From Pseudomonadota bacterium (lineage in GTDB: Bacteria; Pseudomonadota; Gammaproteobacteria; Burkholderiales; Burkholderiaceae_C): a DNA stretch of 64,000 bases. Below are positions 1-10,749 of the stretch, piece by piece. The notes under the pieces were generated by a model. It searched no databases. It worked only from the letters and a program-made list of their open reading frames with translations, and had not been told where the DNA came from. Location of the stretch: assembly GCA_030538085.1 (NCBI GenBank), contig JAUNUR010000010.1:1-64000 (forward strand), given 5' to 3'. Every line of letters starts with the position of its first letter. The stretch's first letter is position 1. Both the position numbers and the translations under genes were made by a program.

Positions 1-119
1 CGCGGTGCGATCGGGTGCATAGCGCGCTCACCCAACAGGTGAATGTGATCGAAGCCGTGAAAGTCAGTGCTCATGCCGGTTGCCCAAGGATGGCGAACGG
101 TCAACTGCCGTTTCTAGGG
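1..119. repeat. Family G MITE-like element, right part (truncated by window edge)
   Basis: This stretch matches 55922-56040 at about 111 of 119 positions. It ends in the same inner sequence CAACTGCCGTTTCTAGG that forms the right terminal inverted repeat of the full copy. The left half lies outside the window. No convincing gene is visible in it. Confidence 0.8.
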
Positions 120-157
120 TCATGGCGGGATTTTCACCCGGCCTGCTCATGGCGCTG

Positions 158-577
158 CTACGCTGGCCTAGCGGGGCCGGACAGCCGCCACAGGCACATC
201 GCCGCGCACAGCCACTGCACGGCGTACATGACGGAACCCGCGCCGTGCCACAGGCGCAGGTTCTCGCGCGCGACGATGCGTGGCGCCACGGCAAACTCGA
301 TCAGCAGCGCGAGCAGCAGGCCGAGCACGATGAAGACAACGGGTGCCCGTGCTTTGCCGGCTGGCTCGATGGCCTGCTTCTTGTAGACAAGCAGCAGCAC
401 AACGCCGCAGACCACCGACACCCAGGCCTGCGCGGTGAACAGCCTGGCGGCCATGTTGCCCGCCATGGCCGGCGTGGGCAGGAACTTGAACAGCATCGGC
501 ACGGCCAGGAAACCGATGGCCGTCAGGCTGCCCCACCACAGGGCGGCGGCGAAGAGAGGCAGGCGGTGCTTCATCAT
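158..577 (-). CDS. DUF4149 (TMEM205-like) family membrane protein
   Basis: A 139-residue integral membrane protein of unknown function. Four hydrophobic segments are visible at roughly residues 8-30, 45-66, 78-98 and 113-134. The N-terminal stretch AALWWGSLTAIGFLAVPMLF is typical of DUF4149 proteins, which often lie downstream of greA in betaproteobacteria, as here. The codons read TTG ATG ATG AAG at the start. I chose the first ATG (577); the second ATG (574) is equally possible. It follows greA on the same strand, but a family E repeat fills the gap, so co-transcription is uncertain. The molecular role is not known. Confidence 0.8.
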   Translation of the reverse strand: MMKHRLPLFAAALWWGSLTAIGFLAVPMLFKFLPTPAMAGNMAARLFTAQAWVSVVCGVVLLLVYKKQAIEPAGKARAPVVFIVLGLLLALLIEFAVAPRIVARENLRLWHGAGSVMYAVQWLCAAMCLWRLSGPARPA

Positions 578-597
578 CAACCGCTAAAAAAACCAGC

Positions 598-706
598 GGC
601 CGCGGAGCAGGCCATGCCAGCGAATGCCATGCCCTCATCTCCACCGGGCATCGGCGTTGTTCCCCCCTCGCGCAGCAGAGGAGGGAAGGCGCCACAGGCG
701 CCTGAA
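598..706. repeat. Family E intergenic repeat, copy 1
   Basis: About 110 bp beginning GGCCGCGGAGCAGGCCA and containing GGCGTTGTTCCCCCCTCGCG then a GCGCCxCAGGCG hairpin. Diverged copies with the same order of blocks lie at 6262-6375 and 27424-27539. It fills the greA/DUF4149 gap. Confidence 0.8.
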
Positions 707-714
707 GGGGTGTG

Positions 715-1191
715 TCACACATACCTCACGGCGATGATTTCGTAGTGCCGTGCGCCGCCCGGTGCCTGCACCTCGGCCGTGTCGCCTTCTTCCTTGCCGA
801 TCAGCGCGCGGGCGATGGGGCTGCCGATGTTGATCAGGCCCTGCTTCAGGTCGGCCTCATCCTCGCCCACGATCTGGTAGGTCACTTTCTCGCCGGTGTC
901 CTCTTCCTCCAGGTCCACCGTGGCGCCGAACACCACCTTGCCGCCCGCGTCCAGCGCGGCCGGGTCGATGATTTGCGCGGCCGCCAGCTTGCCTTCCACC
1001 TCCTTGATGCGCCCTTCGATGAAGCCCTGGCGGTCCTTGGCCGCGTCGTATTCGGCGTTTTCGCTCAGGTCGCCCTGGGCGCGCGCCTCGGCAATGGCGT
1101 TGATGACCTCGGGGCGGTCCTTGGTCTTCAGGCGGTGCAGCTCCTGCTTCAGCTTCTCGGCGCCGCGCTTGGTGATGGGAAGGGTTGCCAT
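715..1191 (-). CDS. greA: Transcription elongation factor GreA
   Basis: GreA binds in the RNA polymerase secondary channel and stimulates cleavage of the backtracked transcript. The 158-residue length is standard. It opens [18 protein letters not shown] and has the N-terminal coiled-coil hairpin with the acidic tip (residues about 40-46, [11 protein letters not shown]). The C-terminal FKBP-like domain ends in [18 protein letters not shown] followed by a typical YEIIAV strand. In most relatives greA directly follows carB; here a plus-strand carbonic anhydrase gene and repeats lie between them. The ATG at 1191 is the only sensible start. Confidence 0.97.
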   Translation of the reverse strand: MATLPITKRGAEKLKQELHRLKTKDRPEVINAIAEARAQGDLSENAEYDAAKDRQGFIEGRIKEVEGKLAAAQIIDPAALDAGGKVVFGATVDLEEEDTGEKVTYQIVGEDEADLKQGLINIGSPIARALIGKEEGDTAEVQAPGGARHYEIIAVRYV

Positions 1192-1237
1192 ATTAATTCA
1201 GATCAATTCAAATGCGCACTTCTTCACTAAAAAGAAG

Positions 1238-1265
1238 AAACCATCTGCGCGAGCGCAGATGGTTT
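1238..1265 (-). terminator. Perfect 13-bp inverted repeat, terminator-like on the minus strand
   Basis: The arms AAACCATCTGCGC (1238-1250) and GCGCAGATGGTTT (1253-1265) flank a 2-base loop. On the minus strand the stem is followed by a T-rich run (CTTCTTTTTAG). It sits between the starts of greA and the divergent carbonic anhydrase gene. It could therefore end leftward readthrough from carB or act in the greA leader. Confidence 0.5.
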
Positions 1266-1389
1266 CGGCTGACCGGGATTCTAAGGGTCTTGGGTCAGCC
1301 TTGGGTTTGGCGCATGTCGCCATTGGGAGGCACCCGTTTTCCCCCTGGTGCCAGTTTTTCATCACTTGCAGAAGGAAAGAAACCACACC

Positions 1390-2100
1390 ATGAACCTGCT
1401 GAACCGTCGCATGGCTCTGAAAACCGCCCTGGTCGCGTCGACCGCCGCCATGGCCAGCACCGCCTTTGCCCAGCAAAGCTGCGCCGTGCTGACCGGCGAG
1501 ACGCAAGCCGGCATCACGCCCGATGGAGCGATCAAGCTCCTGCAGGACGGCAACGCCCGCTTCGTCGCCGGCCAGTCGATCAACTGCGACCTGCTGCAGC
1601 AGGTGCGCGATACCTCCAAGGGGCAGGCGCCTTTTGCCGCCGTGGTGGGCTGCATCGACAGCCGCGTGCCGCCCGAGCTGGTGTTTGACCAGCGCATCGG
1701 CGACATCTTCGCTGCCCGCGTTGCTGGCAACTACGTCAACGACGACATCATCGGCAGCCTGGAGTTCGCCACCCAGCTGGCCGGCTCCAAGGCCATCGTG
1801 GTGCTGGGCCACAGTGAGTGCGGCGCCGTCAAGGGCGCGGTGGACGATGCCAAGCTGGGCCTGCTGACGGGTGTGCTGGCGCAGATTCGCCCCTCGCTGG
1901 CGAAGCTCAACTACGAGGGCGTGCCCAGCTCGAAGGACAAGGCGCTGGTGCAGCGCGTGGCCGAGCAGAACGTGCGCGACGCCGTGGCCAAGCTGACGGC
2001 GCGCAGCGAAGTGCTGGCCAAGCGCGTGCAGGCGGGCCAGCTGAAGATCGTCGGCGCCATGCACGACATCAGCACCGGCAAGATCCAATGGATGGCGTGA
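1390..2100 (+). CDS. Exported beta-class carbonic anhydrase
   Basis: Interconverts CO2 and bicarbonate. The 236-residue product shows the beta-class zinc site: C-x-D-S-R in VGCIDSRVPPEL and H-x2-C in LGHSECGAVKGA. The first 28 residues (NRRMALKTALVASTAAMAS.. ending AFAQ) form a signal peptide with a twin-arginine-like RR, so the enzyme probably acts in the periplasm. That is less common for the beta class. I chose ATG 1390, behind GAAGGAAAG, over an upstream ATG at 1348 because it places the RR at the N-terminus. It stands alone on the plus strand between carB and greA, which suggests an inserted gene. CarB uses bicarbonate, but an exported enzyme need not serve it. Confidence 0.88.
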   Translation: MNLLNRRMALKTALVASTAAMASTAFAQQSCAVLTGETQAGITPDGAIKLLQDGNARFVAGQSINCDLLQQVRDTSKGQAPFAAVVGCIDSRVPPELVFDQRIGDIFAARVAGNYVNDDIIGSLEFATQLAGSKAIVVLGHSECGAVKGAVDDAKLGLLTGVLAQIRPSLAKLNYEGVPSSKDKALVQRVAEQNVRDAVAKLTARSEVLAKRVQAGQLKIVGAMHDISTGKIQWMA

Positions 2101-2118
2101 CCACCGCCACCGCCTGAA

Positions 2119-2150
2119 GCGACAAAGCCGCCCACGGGCGGCTTTGTCGC
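2119..2150 (+). terminator. Strong hairpin after the carbonic anhydrase gene
   Basis: A perfect 15-bp inverted repeat: GCGACAAAGCCGCCC at 2119-2133 and its complement at 2136-2150, with a 2-base loop. It starts 19 bases after the stop codon. The T-run is short (TTTGTC within the arm), so it is a probable terminator without a classical tail. Confidence 0.65.
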
Positions 2151-2204
2151 GTCAGTGCACGTGTCAAGCCAAGCGCATCATGCGCATTGGCTTTCAACAT
2201 GACA

Positions 2205-2275
2205 AATGGCGCATTCGTCATTTGTCATGCGGCGCCAGCCACGGCCATTCGTCATCGTCTTGAGCGCAAAACGGC
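2205..2275. repeat. Family B intergenic repeat, copy 1
   Basis: Contains the family blocks TTTGTCATGCGGCG, CATTCGTCATCGTCTTGA and GCGCAAAACGG. It lies between the carbonic anhydrase hairpin and the carB stop codon. Related copies are at 33541-33613, 38673-38800, 43452-43519 and 62815-62899. Confidence 0.75.
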
Positions 2276-2285
2276 GTCAGGCCAA

Positions 2286-5567
<3,282 letters not shown>

Positions 5568-5577
5568 TTGGTGTGGG

Positions 5578-6216
5578 TCAGTAAAGCAGCTTGACCGGAA
5601 TGTGGCAGCGCAGGAAGGCGTCGGTCATGGCCTTCACCAGCAGCGCGTGGCCGGCATCGCGGCCGCGCTGGCGGGCGTCGGTGGCGTTGCGGGTGTGGGC
5701 GCCGAGCATGCGGTCAAGCCCGGTAGCCTGCCGCAGCGTGGAGAAGCGGGGTTCGGTGGCGAAGGCGGCCAGCGCGTCGACTTCGGCCGGCGTGGCGTCG
5801 GCCATGGTGGCGTGGCCTTGCGCGCCGGCCAGCATGGCGTTGCCGATCAGGCGGGCGGCGCCGGACTCCAGCACCTGCAGATCGGCCTCCAGCGTGGCCG
5901 TGTGGGTTTGTGCGTATTCACGCGCGGTCTGGCGTTGGCGCGGGGTAACGCTGCGCGAGGACAGCGCTTCGCGCATGCAGCCCATCTGCGCGTCGCTCAC
6001 CAGTGCAGCCTTCTCGGCCAGCGGCCAGCGCGGATCCTGCGCGGCGGCGTGGTCCATCAGGCGGCCAAGCGGCAGCAGTTGCACATAGGCGTCAGCAAAG
6101 CGCTCGGCGCGATCCACCGGGGCCTGTGGCGGCTGTGCGCAACCCGCTGCCAGCAGCGCAAGCGCCGGGCCGCAGCAGCGGCGCAGGCGTCGGCGCGAGA
6201 AGATTGCTGGCCGCAT
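5578..6216 (-). CDS. Putative lipoprotein of unknown function
   Basis: From ATG 6216 the product has 212 residues and begins [17 protein letters not shown] short hydrophobic segment and the lipobox LAAGC follow, so the mature protein would be lipid-anchored. The rest is Ala-rich and mainly helical, with no motif I recognise. An ATG at 6231 is possible; the longer frame up to 6387 runs into a family E repeat and is unlikely. The gene lies between a 120-residue unknown and carB (10 bp gap), so it is probably co-transcribed with the car genes. No link to carbamoyl phosphate synthesis can be shown from sequence. Confidence 0.7.
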   Translation of the reverse strand: MRPAIFSRRRLRRCCGPALALLAAGCAQPPQAPVDRAERFADAYVQLLPLGRLMDHAAAQDPRWPLAEKAALVSDAQMGCMREALSSRSVTPRQRQTAREYAQTHTATLEADLQVLESGAARLIGNAMLAGAQGHATMADATPAEVDALAAFATEPRFSTLRQATGLDRMLGAHTRNATDARQRGRDAGHALLVKAMTDAFLRCHIPVKLLY

Positions 6217-6261
6217 GTCAGTTCTCTGCATCAGCGGCGCACAAAAGCCAAACCCTCGCAC

Positions 6262-6375
6262 GGCCGCGGAGCAGGCCATTCCAGCGAACGCCGTGGCCGG
6301 ACCTGCGCCGGCCACTGGCGTTGTCCCCCTTCGCGCAGCAGAGGGGGGAAGGCGCCGCAGGCGACTCAGGGGGGT
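6262..6375. repeat. Family E intergenic repeat, copy 2
   Basis: Shares GGCCGCGGAGCAGGCCA, ACGCCGTGGCCGG, GGCCACTGGCGTTGTCCCCC and a terminal CTCAGGGGGG with the copy at 27424-27539. It lies between two minus-strand genes of the car cluster and slightly overlaps the end of the 120-residue gene. Confidence 0.8.
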
Positions 6376-6383
6376 GCCCTCCA

Positions 6384-6746
6384 TCAAGCATGGCGGTCGT
6401 TCTGCAGCTTGTCGAGCAGGGCTTGGGCACGCTCAGGCGGCATGTTCTTCTGCATGAGCTGGATCACGCCGTCGCCTTCCACCATGGGGCGCAGCACTTC
6501 GGCTTCGGCGTCGTAGAACTTGGCGTCCCAGGCGGCCAGCTCGCTGGCGAAGGTTTCGTCGTCCCAGGTCTTGCCCTTGGCCAGCAGCGTGATCAGCGGC
6601 ATGGCCTTGTGCTCCATGAAGGACTTCTTGTAGGGCTTTTGCGACCAGCGGTCGGCGAACCATTCCTTGTGCGGCGGCGGCAGCGTGAGCATGCGCTTGG
6701 CAATGGCTTTTTCCAGCGCGGCCTGGGGAAATGCGTAGAGTTTCAT
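6384..6746 (-). CDS. Conserved-looking hypothetical protein
   Basis: 120 residues from ATG 6746, which lies 14 bp after the carA stop with GAGGAG in between. The protein starts MKLYAFPQAALEKAIAKRML, is rich in Lys, Trp and Met, and has no signal peptide or membrane segment. I do not recognise the family. Its spacing shows that it is transcribed with carA. The carA-unknown-unknown-carB order is a useful marker for related genomes. Confidence 0.75.
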   Translation of the reverse strand: MKLYAFPQAALEKAIAKRMLTLPPPHKEWFADRWSQKPYKKSFMEHKAMPLITLLAKGKTWDDETFASELAAWDAKFYDAEAEVLRPMVEGDGVIQLMQKNMPPERAQALLDKLQNDRHA

Positions 6747-6760
6747 GCCGTGGTCACTCC

Positions 6761-7954
6761 TCAATTGGTAGCTGCGGGCGCTTTACCGGAGCCAGCCTGC
6801 TCCATGTTCTTGATGAAACGGTCGAACAGGTAGCCCACGTCGTGCGGGCCGGGCAGCGCCTCGGGGTGGCCCTGGAAGCAGAACGCCGGCTTGTCGACAT
6901 AGGCCAGGCCCTGCAGCGTGCCGTCGAACAGGCTGGTGTGCGTGGCGCGCACGTTGGCGGGCAGGGTTTTCTCGTCCACCGCGAAGCCGTGGTTCTGGCT
7001 GGTGATGGACACGCGGCCGTCCTCCAGGTCCTTCACCGGGTGGTTGGCGCCGTGGTGGCCGAACTTCATTTTGTAGGTTTTGGCGCCGCAGGCCAGCGCC
7101 ATGATCTGGTGGCCCAGGCAGATGCCGAACACGGGCGTGCCGCTGTCGATCAGTTCGCGCGTGGCGGCGATGGCGTAGTCGCACGGCTCCGGGTCGCCGG
7201 GGCCGTTGGAGAGGAACACGCCGTCGGGTTGGTGCTTGAGCACTTCCGACGCTGGCGTCTGCGCCGGCACCACGGTGACGGCGCAGCCGCGCGCGGCCAG
7301 CATGCGCAGGATGTTCTTCTTGACGCCGAAGTCGTAGGCGATGACCTTGAAGCGCGGCTTGTCCTGCGTGCCGAAGCCGCCTTCCAGCGACCATTCGGTC
7401 TCGTCCCACTCGTACGGCTTCTGGGTGCTCACCACCTTGGCGAGGTCGAGCCCGACCATGGACGGTGCGTTGCGCGCCGCGGCCAGGGCCTCGTCGATGC
7501 GGGCCGGCGTGGCCTCTTCACCAGCCGCCAGGCCCACGATGGCGCCGCTCTGTGCGCCCTTGGTGCGCAGGATGCGCGTGAGCTTGCGGGTGTCGATGCC
7601 GGCAATGGCGACGGTGTTCTCGGCCTTCAGGTAGTCGCTCAGGCTGCGCTGGGCGCGGAAGTTGCTGACCAGCAGTGGCAGGTCCTTGATGATCAGGCCC
7701 GCGGCCTGCACCTGGCCGGATTCGACGTCTTGATCGTTGACGCCGACGTTGCCAATGTGCGGATAGGTCAGCGTGACGATCTGCTGGCGGTAGCTGGGAT
7801 CGGTCAGGATTTCCTGATAGCCGGTCATGGAGGTGTTGAACACCACCTCGCCCACGGTGGTGCCGGTGGCACCGATGGACTGGCCGATGAACACGCTGCC
7901 GTCGGCGAGCGCCAGGATGGCGGGTGGGAATTTCCCCTCGAGAGACGATAGCAC
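6761..7954 (-). CDS. carA: Carbamoyl-phosphate synthase small (glutaminase) subunit
   Basis: Hydrolyses glutamine and channels ammonia to CarB. The 397-residue product has the N-terminal CarA domain ([19 protein letters not shown] near residue 35) and a C-terminal class I glutamine amidotransferase domain. The latter has the nucleophile Cys in FGICLGHQ and the catalytic His in [12 protein letters not shown]. The start is GTG at 7954, behind GGAGAA. It is the first gene of the car cluster. About 160 bp separate it from the upstream trmH-type gene, so a promoter probably lies there. Confidence 0.97.
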   Translation of the reverse strand: MLSSLEGKFPPAILALADGSVFIGQSIGATGTTVGEVVFNTSMTGYQEILTDPSYRQQIVTLTYPHIGNVGVNDQDVESGQVQAAGLIIKDLPLLVSNFRAQRSLSDYLKAENTVAIAGIDTRKLTRILRTKGAQSGAIVGLAAGEEATPARIDEALAAARNAPSMVGLDLAKVVSTQKPYEWDETEWSLEGGFGTQDKPRFKVIAYDFGVKKNILRMLAARGCAVTVVPAQTPASEVLKHQPDGVFLSNGPGDPEPCDYAIAATRELIDSGTPVFGICLGHQIMALACGAKTYKMKFGHHGANHPVKDLEDGRVSITSQNHGFAVDEKTLPANVRATHTSLFDGTLQGLAYVDKPAFCFQGHPEALPGPHDVGYLFDRFIKNMEQAGSGKAPAATN

Positions 7955-8113
7955 TGGGTTCTCCGTGTGAGATTCGGTCGCCCGTGCACGCTGGCCGCAA
8001 CAACTCGCGCGGCAGCTCTCAGATAGACAAGGGGTGCTTTTGGTGCGGTCGGGCGACGCTGTTTCGAGAAAAGCCTCTGATTATAACGGCGCGCCTGCCC
8101 GAGAAATGTGCGA

Positions 8114-8890
8114 TCAGGCGCGAGAAACCCCGCTGGCGTGCAGGCAGATCGCCGCCGCGGCAGCCACGTTCAGCGACTCCTCACCGCCCGGCTGCGCGAT
8201 GCGCACGGCCTGCGCGGCGCGCGCGGCCAGCGCCGCATCCACGCCCTGCCCTTCGTGCCCCAGCACCCAGGCGCAGGGCCAGGGCAGCGCGGCGCCGTGC
8301 AGCCATTCGCCCTCGTGCGAGCTGGTCACCAGCAGAGGCACCTGCAGCGCCGCCAGGTCGTCGGCCACCAGCCCCTCGACCAGTCGCAGCCCGAAGTGCG
8401 CGCCCATGCCGGCGCGCAGCACCTTGGGCGACCACAGCAGCGCCGTGCCCTTGAGCGCCACCACCTGCGTGAAGCCGAAGGCCGCGGCGCTGCGCAGGAT
8501 GGAGCCGACATTGCCTGCGTCCTGCAGGCGGTCGAGCACCACGGTGGGCGCGTGCACGTCCAGCGTGGGCGCCTCGGGCAGGTCGAGCACGAAGGCCAGC
8601 GGAGCGGGTGATGGCAGGTCGCTGATGCCCTTCATCAGCGCATCGTCGATCACTACGTTCTTGATAGCTGCCTGTGCCATGCTGGCGGGCGCCAGAGGCC
8701 AATTCGACTCGGAAAATATACCGAGCGACGGCCGCCAGCCGCGCAGTAGCGCCGCGCTGCACAGGTGCTCGCCTTCGATCCAGACGCGACCCTGCTTGCG
8801 GTATTCAGCATTGCCTTGCGCCAGACGGCGCAAATCCTTCAACAACGCGTTGTCACGCGAAGTGATGCACTGCGGCTCTTTCACACTCAC
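8114..8890 (-). CDS. TrmH/SpoU family RNA 2'-O-methyltransferase
   Basis: A SAM-dependent RNA ribose methyltransferase; the target (23S rRNA or tRNA) cannot be told from sequence. The 258-residue product has the substrate-binding N-terminal segment ([15 protein letters not shown]) and SPOUT motifs: motif 1 [18 protein letters not shown], motif 2 VLGHEGQGV, motif 3 [18 protein letters not shown]. The GTG at 8890 overlaps the rnhB stop as GTGA, so the two are translationally coupled; a GTG at 8884 is an alternative. Around 8650-8725 the gene carries an AT-richer patch (TTGATAGCTGCC...CAGAGGCCAATTC) resembling a dispersed Comamonadaceae repeat. Confidence 0.9.
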   Translation of the reverse strand: MSVKEPQCITSRDNALLKDLRRLAQGNAEYRKQGRVWIEGEHLCSAALLRGWRPSLGIFSESNWPLAPASMAQAAIKNVVIDDALMKGISDLPSPAPLAFVLDLPEAPTLDVHAPTVVLDRLQDAGNVGSILRSAAAFGFTQVVALKGTALLWSPKVLRAGMGAHFGLRLVEGLVADDLAALQVPLLVTSSHEGEWLHGAALPWPCAWVLGHEGQGVDAALAARAAQAVRIAQPGGEESLNVAAAAAICLHASGVSRA

Positions 8891-9522
8891 GTGCGCTCCA
8901 CGGTTTGCAGCAGCGCCGCTGCCACGGGCGCAAAGCTGCGGCGGTGGTGCTCGCAGGCGCCGTGGGCGCGCAGCGCCGCCAGGTGCGCGGCGGTGCCGTA
9001 GCCCTTGTGCGCGGCAAAGCCGTACTGCGGCCATTGCGCGTCGACCTCGGCGCACCAGCGGTCACGGTGGACCTTGGCCAGGATGGAGGCGGCGGAGATG
9101 GCAGGCACCGTGGCATCGCCATCGACGATGGCCTCGGCCAGCACGCCCAGCGTAGGCAGGCGGTTGCCATCGACCAGCACCTTGGCTGGCGGCAGGCGCA
9201 GGCCCGCCACGGCGCGCTGCATGGCCAGCAGCGTGGCCTGCAGGATGTTCAGGCGGTCGATTTCCTCCACGCTGGCCTGCGCGACGGAGCAGCACAGCGC
9301 CTTGGCGCAGATTTCGTCGTACAGGCGTTCGCGCCTACGCGCCGTCAGCTTCTTGGAATCAGCCAGGCCGGCGATGGGCTGGCGCGGATCGAGGATGACG
9401 GCGGCCGCCACCACCGGCCCGGCCAGCGGGCCACGCCCGGCCTCGTCCACGCCGGCCACCAGGCCGGGCGTGTCCCAGTTGAGCGCACCCTGTTCAGCGC
9501 GCAAGAAGCGTTTCGATCGCAT
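8887..9522 (-). CDS. rnhB: Ribonuclease HII
   Basis: Removes ribonucleotides and RNA primers from RNA-DNA hybrids. The 211 residues have the usual motifs: [14 protein letters not shown] (catalytic Asp-Glu near residues 26-27), [22 protein letters not shown] (third carboxylate) and the C-terminal HKGYGTAAH. It overlaps lpxB by 29 bp upstream and the methyltransferase gene by 4 bp downstream. lpxB-rnhB-trmH is therefore one transcription unit, as in many betaproteobacteria. Confidence 0.97.
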   Translation of the reverse strand: MRSKRFLRAEQGALNWDTPGLVAGVDEAGRGPLAGPVVAAAVILDPRQPIAGLADSKKLTARRRERLYDEICAKALCCSVAQASVEEIDRLNILQATLLAMQRAVAGLRLPPAKVLVDGNRLPTLGVLAEAIVDGDATVPAISAASILAKVHRDRWCAEVDAQWPQYGFAAHKGYGTAAHLAALRAHGACEHHRRSFAPVAAALLQTVERT

Positions 9523-10711
9523 CGGTGGCGAGTTGGGCGGTGTCGCGTTCCAGTTCGTGGTGCAGCGCGGTAAAGCGCTGCGCGGTGGCGGCGATTTTCT
9601 CAGGCGCGGCCAGCCAATCCAGCACGGCCTGCGCCAGTGCGGCGGGCGTGGCGGCGTCCTGTATCAGTTCGGGCACGACAAAGGGTGCGCCGGGCCGGTC
9701 GGCCCAGTGCTGCGGCGCCACGGCGGCGGGCCGGTGCAGCCATTCGCGCGGCGCGCACAACACGTTGGGCAGGCCAACCCAGGGCAGCTGGCGCTTGCCG
9801 CGCATCAGCCGGTAGCTGAAGCCCGGCATGGCGTAGGCGATCACCATGGGGCGCTTGAACAGCGCGGCCTCCAGCGTGGCGGTGCCGCTGGCGATCAGCG
9901 TCACGTCGCAGGCGGCCAGTGCGGCGTGCGACTGGCCTGGCACTACCTTCACCGCATGGCTCAGGCCGCTGGCGTGGGCAGCGGCCTGGAGAGCGGGCAA
10001 CAGGTGCGGCACCGCGGGAACTATGAATTGTGTAGCTGGCAACGCTTGCCGCACCAGCACTGCCGCCTGAAAGAACCTGGAACCCAGGTGCTTGACCTCG
10101 GCCGCGCGGCTGCCCGGCAGCAGGGCCACCACGGTGCCTTGCTCATCCAGCCCCAGCGCGCGGCGCGCGGCGGCGCGATCGGGCTGCAGGGGAATCACGC
10201 TGGCGAGCGGGTGGCCGACATAGGTGGCACCGATGTCGTGCTCGGCCAGCAGTTCGGGCTCGAACGGGAACAGGCACAGCACGTGGTCGGCGGCGGCTTT
10301 CAGCTTGGCCAGCTTTTCGGGCCGCCAGGCCCAGAACGAGGGGCTGACGAAGTGCAGCGTCTTCAGACCAGCGCTTTTCAGCCGCGCCTCCAGGTCGAAA
10401 TTGAAATCAGGCGCGTCGACGCCGATGAACAGATCGGGCCGCTCGCGCAGCAGGCGGTCGCCCAGTTCGCGCCGGATGCGCAGCAGCTCGGGCAAGCGCG
10501 GCAGCACCTCCAGGTAGCCGCGCACCGAGAGCTTCTCGACCGGCCACCAGGCGTCGAAGCCGCGCGCCGCCATGTGCGCACCGCCGATGCCAAAGGCTTG
10601 CAGGCCGGGCCAGCGCGCGCGCAGCCCGTCAAGCAGCAGGCCCGCCAGCAAGTCGCCCGAGGTCTCGCCAGCGACGAGGCCCAGGCGTGGTGATGCTGGA
10701 TGCGCGTTCAT
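9494..10711 (-). CDS. lpxB: Lipid-A-disaccharide synthase
   Basis: Joins UDP-diacylglucosamine and lipid X to give the lipid A disaccharide at the inner membrane. The 405-residue product begins with the diagnostic [15 protein letters not shown]. It carries the [14 protein letters not shown] block and the C-terminal [18 protein letters not shown] block. The usual upstream partners lpxD-fabZ-lpxA are absent, because valS occupies that position on the same strand. Near 10020-10075 an in-frame AT-richer patch (TTGTGTAGCTGG...) again resembles the dispersed intragenic repeat. Confidence 0.97.
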   Translation of the reverse strand: MNAHPASPRLGLVAGETSGDLLAGLLLDGLRARWPGLQAFGIGGAHMAARGFDAWWPVEKLSVRGYLEVLPRLPELLRIRRELGDRLLRERPDLFIGVDAPDFNFDLEARLKSAGLKTLHFVSPSFWAWRPEKLAKLKAAADHVLCLFPFEPELLAEHDIGATYVGHPLASVIPLQPDRAAARRALGLDEQGTVVALLPGSRAAEVKHLGSRFFQAAVLVRQALPATQFIVPAVPHLLPALQAAAHASGLSHAVKVVPGQSHAALAACDVTLIASGTATLEAALFKRPMVIAYAMPGFSYRLMRGKRQLPWVGLPNVLCAPREWLHRPAAVAPQHWADRPGAPFVVPELIQDAATPAALAQAVLDWLAAPEKIAATAQRFTALHHELERDTAQLATDAIETLLAR

Positions 10712-10749
10712 CGCTCTCGTGCTGCCATCACCGGCATGGGCGCACCCCG

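Noticed and set aside
15-745. Plus-strand open frames over 15-745
   Set aside because: They run through the family G and E repeats and antisense to the DUF4149 gene; composition and lack of domains mark them as shadows.
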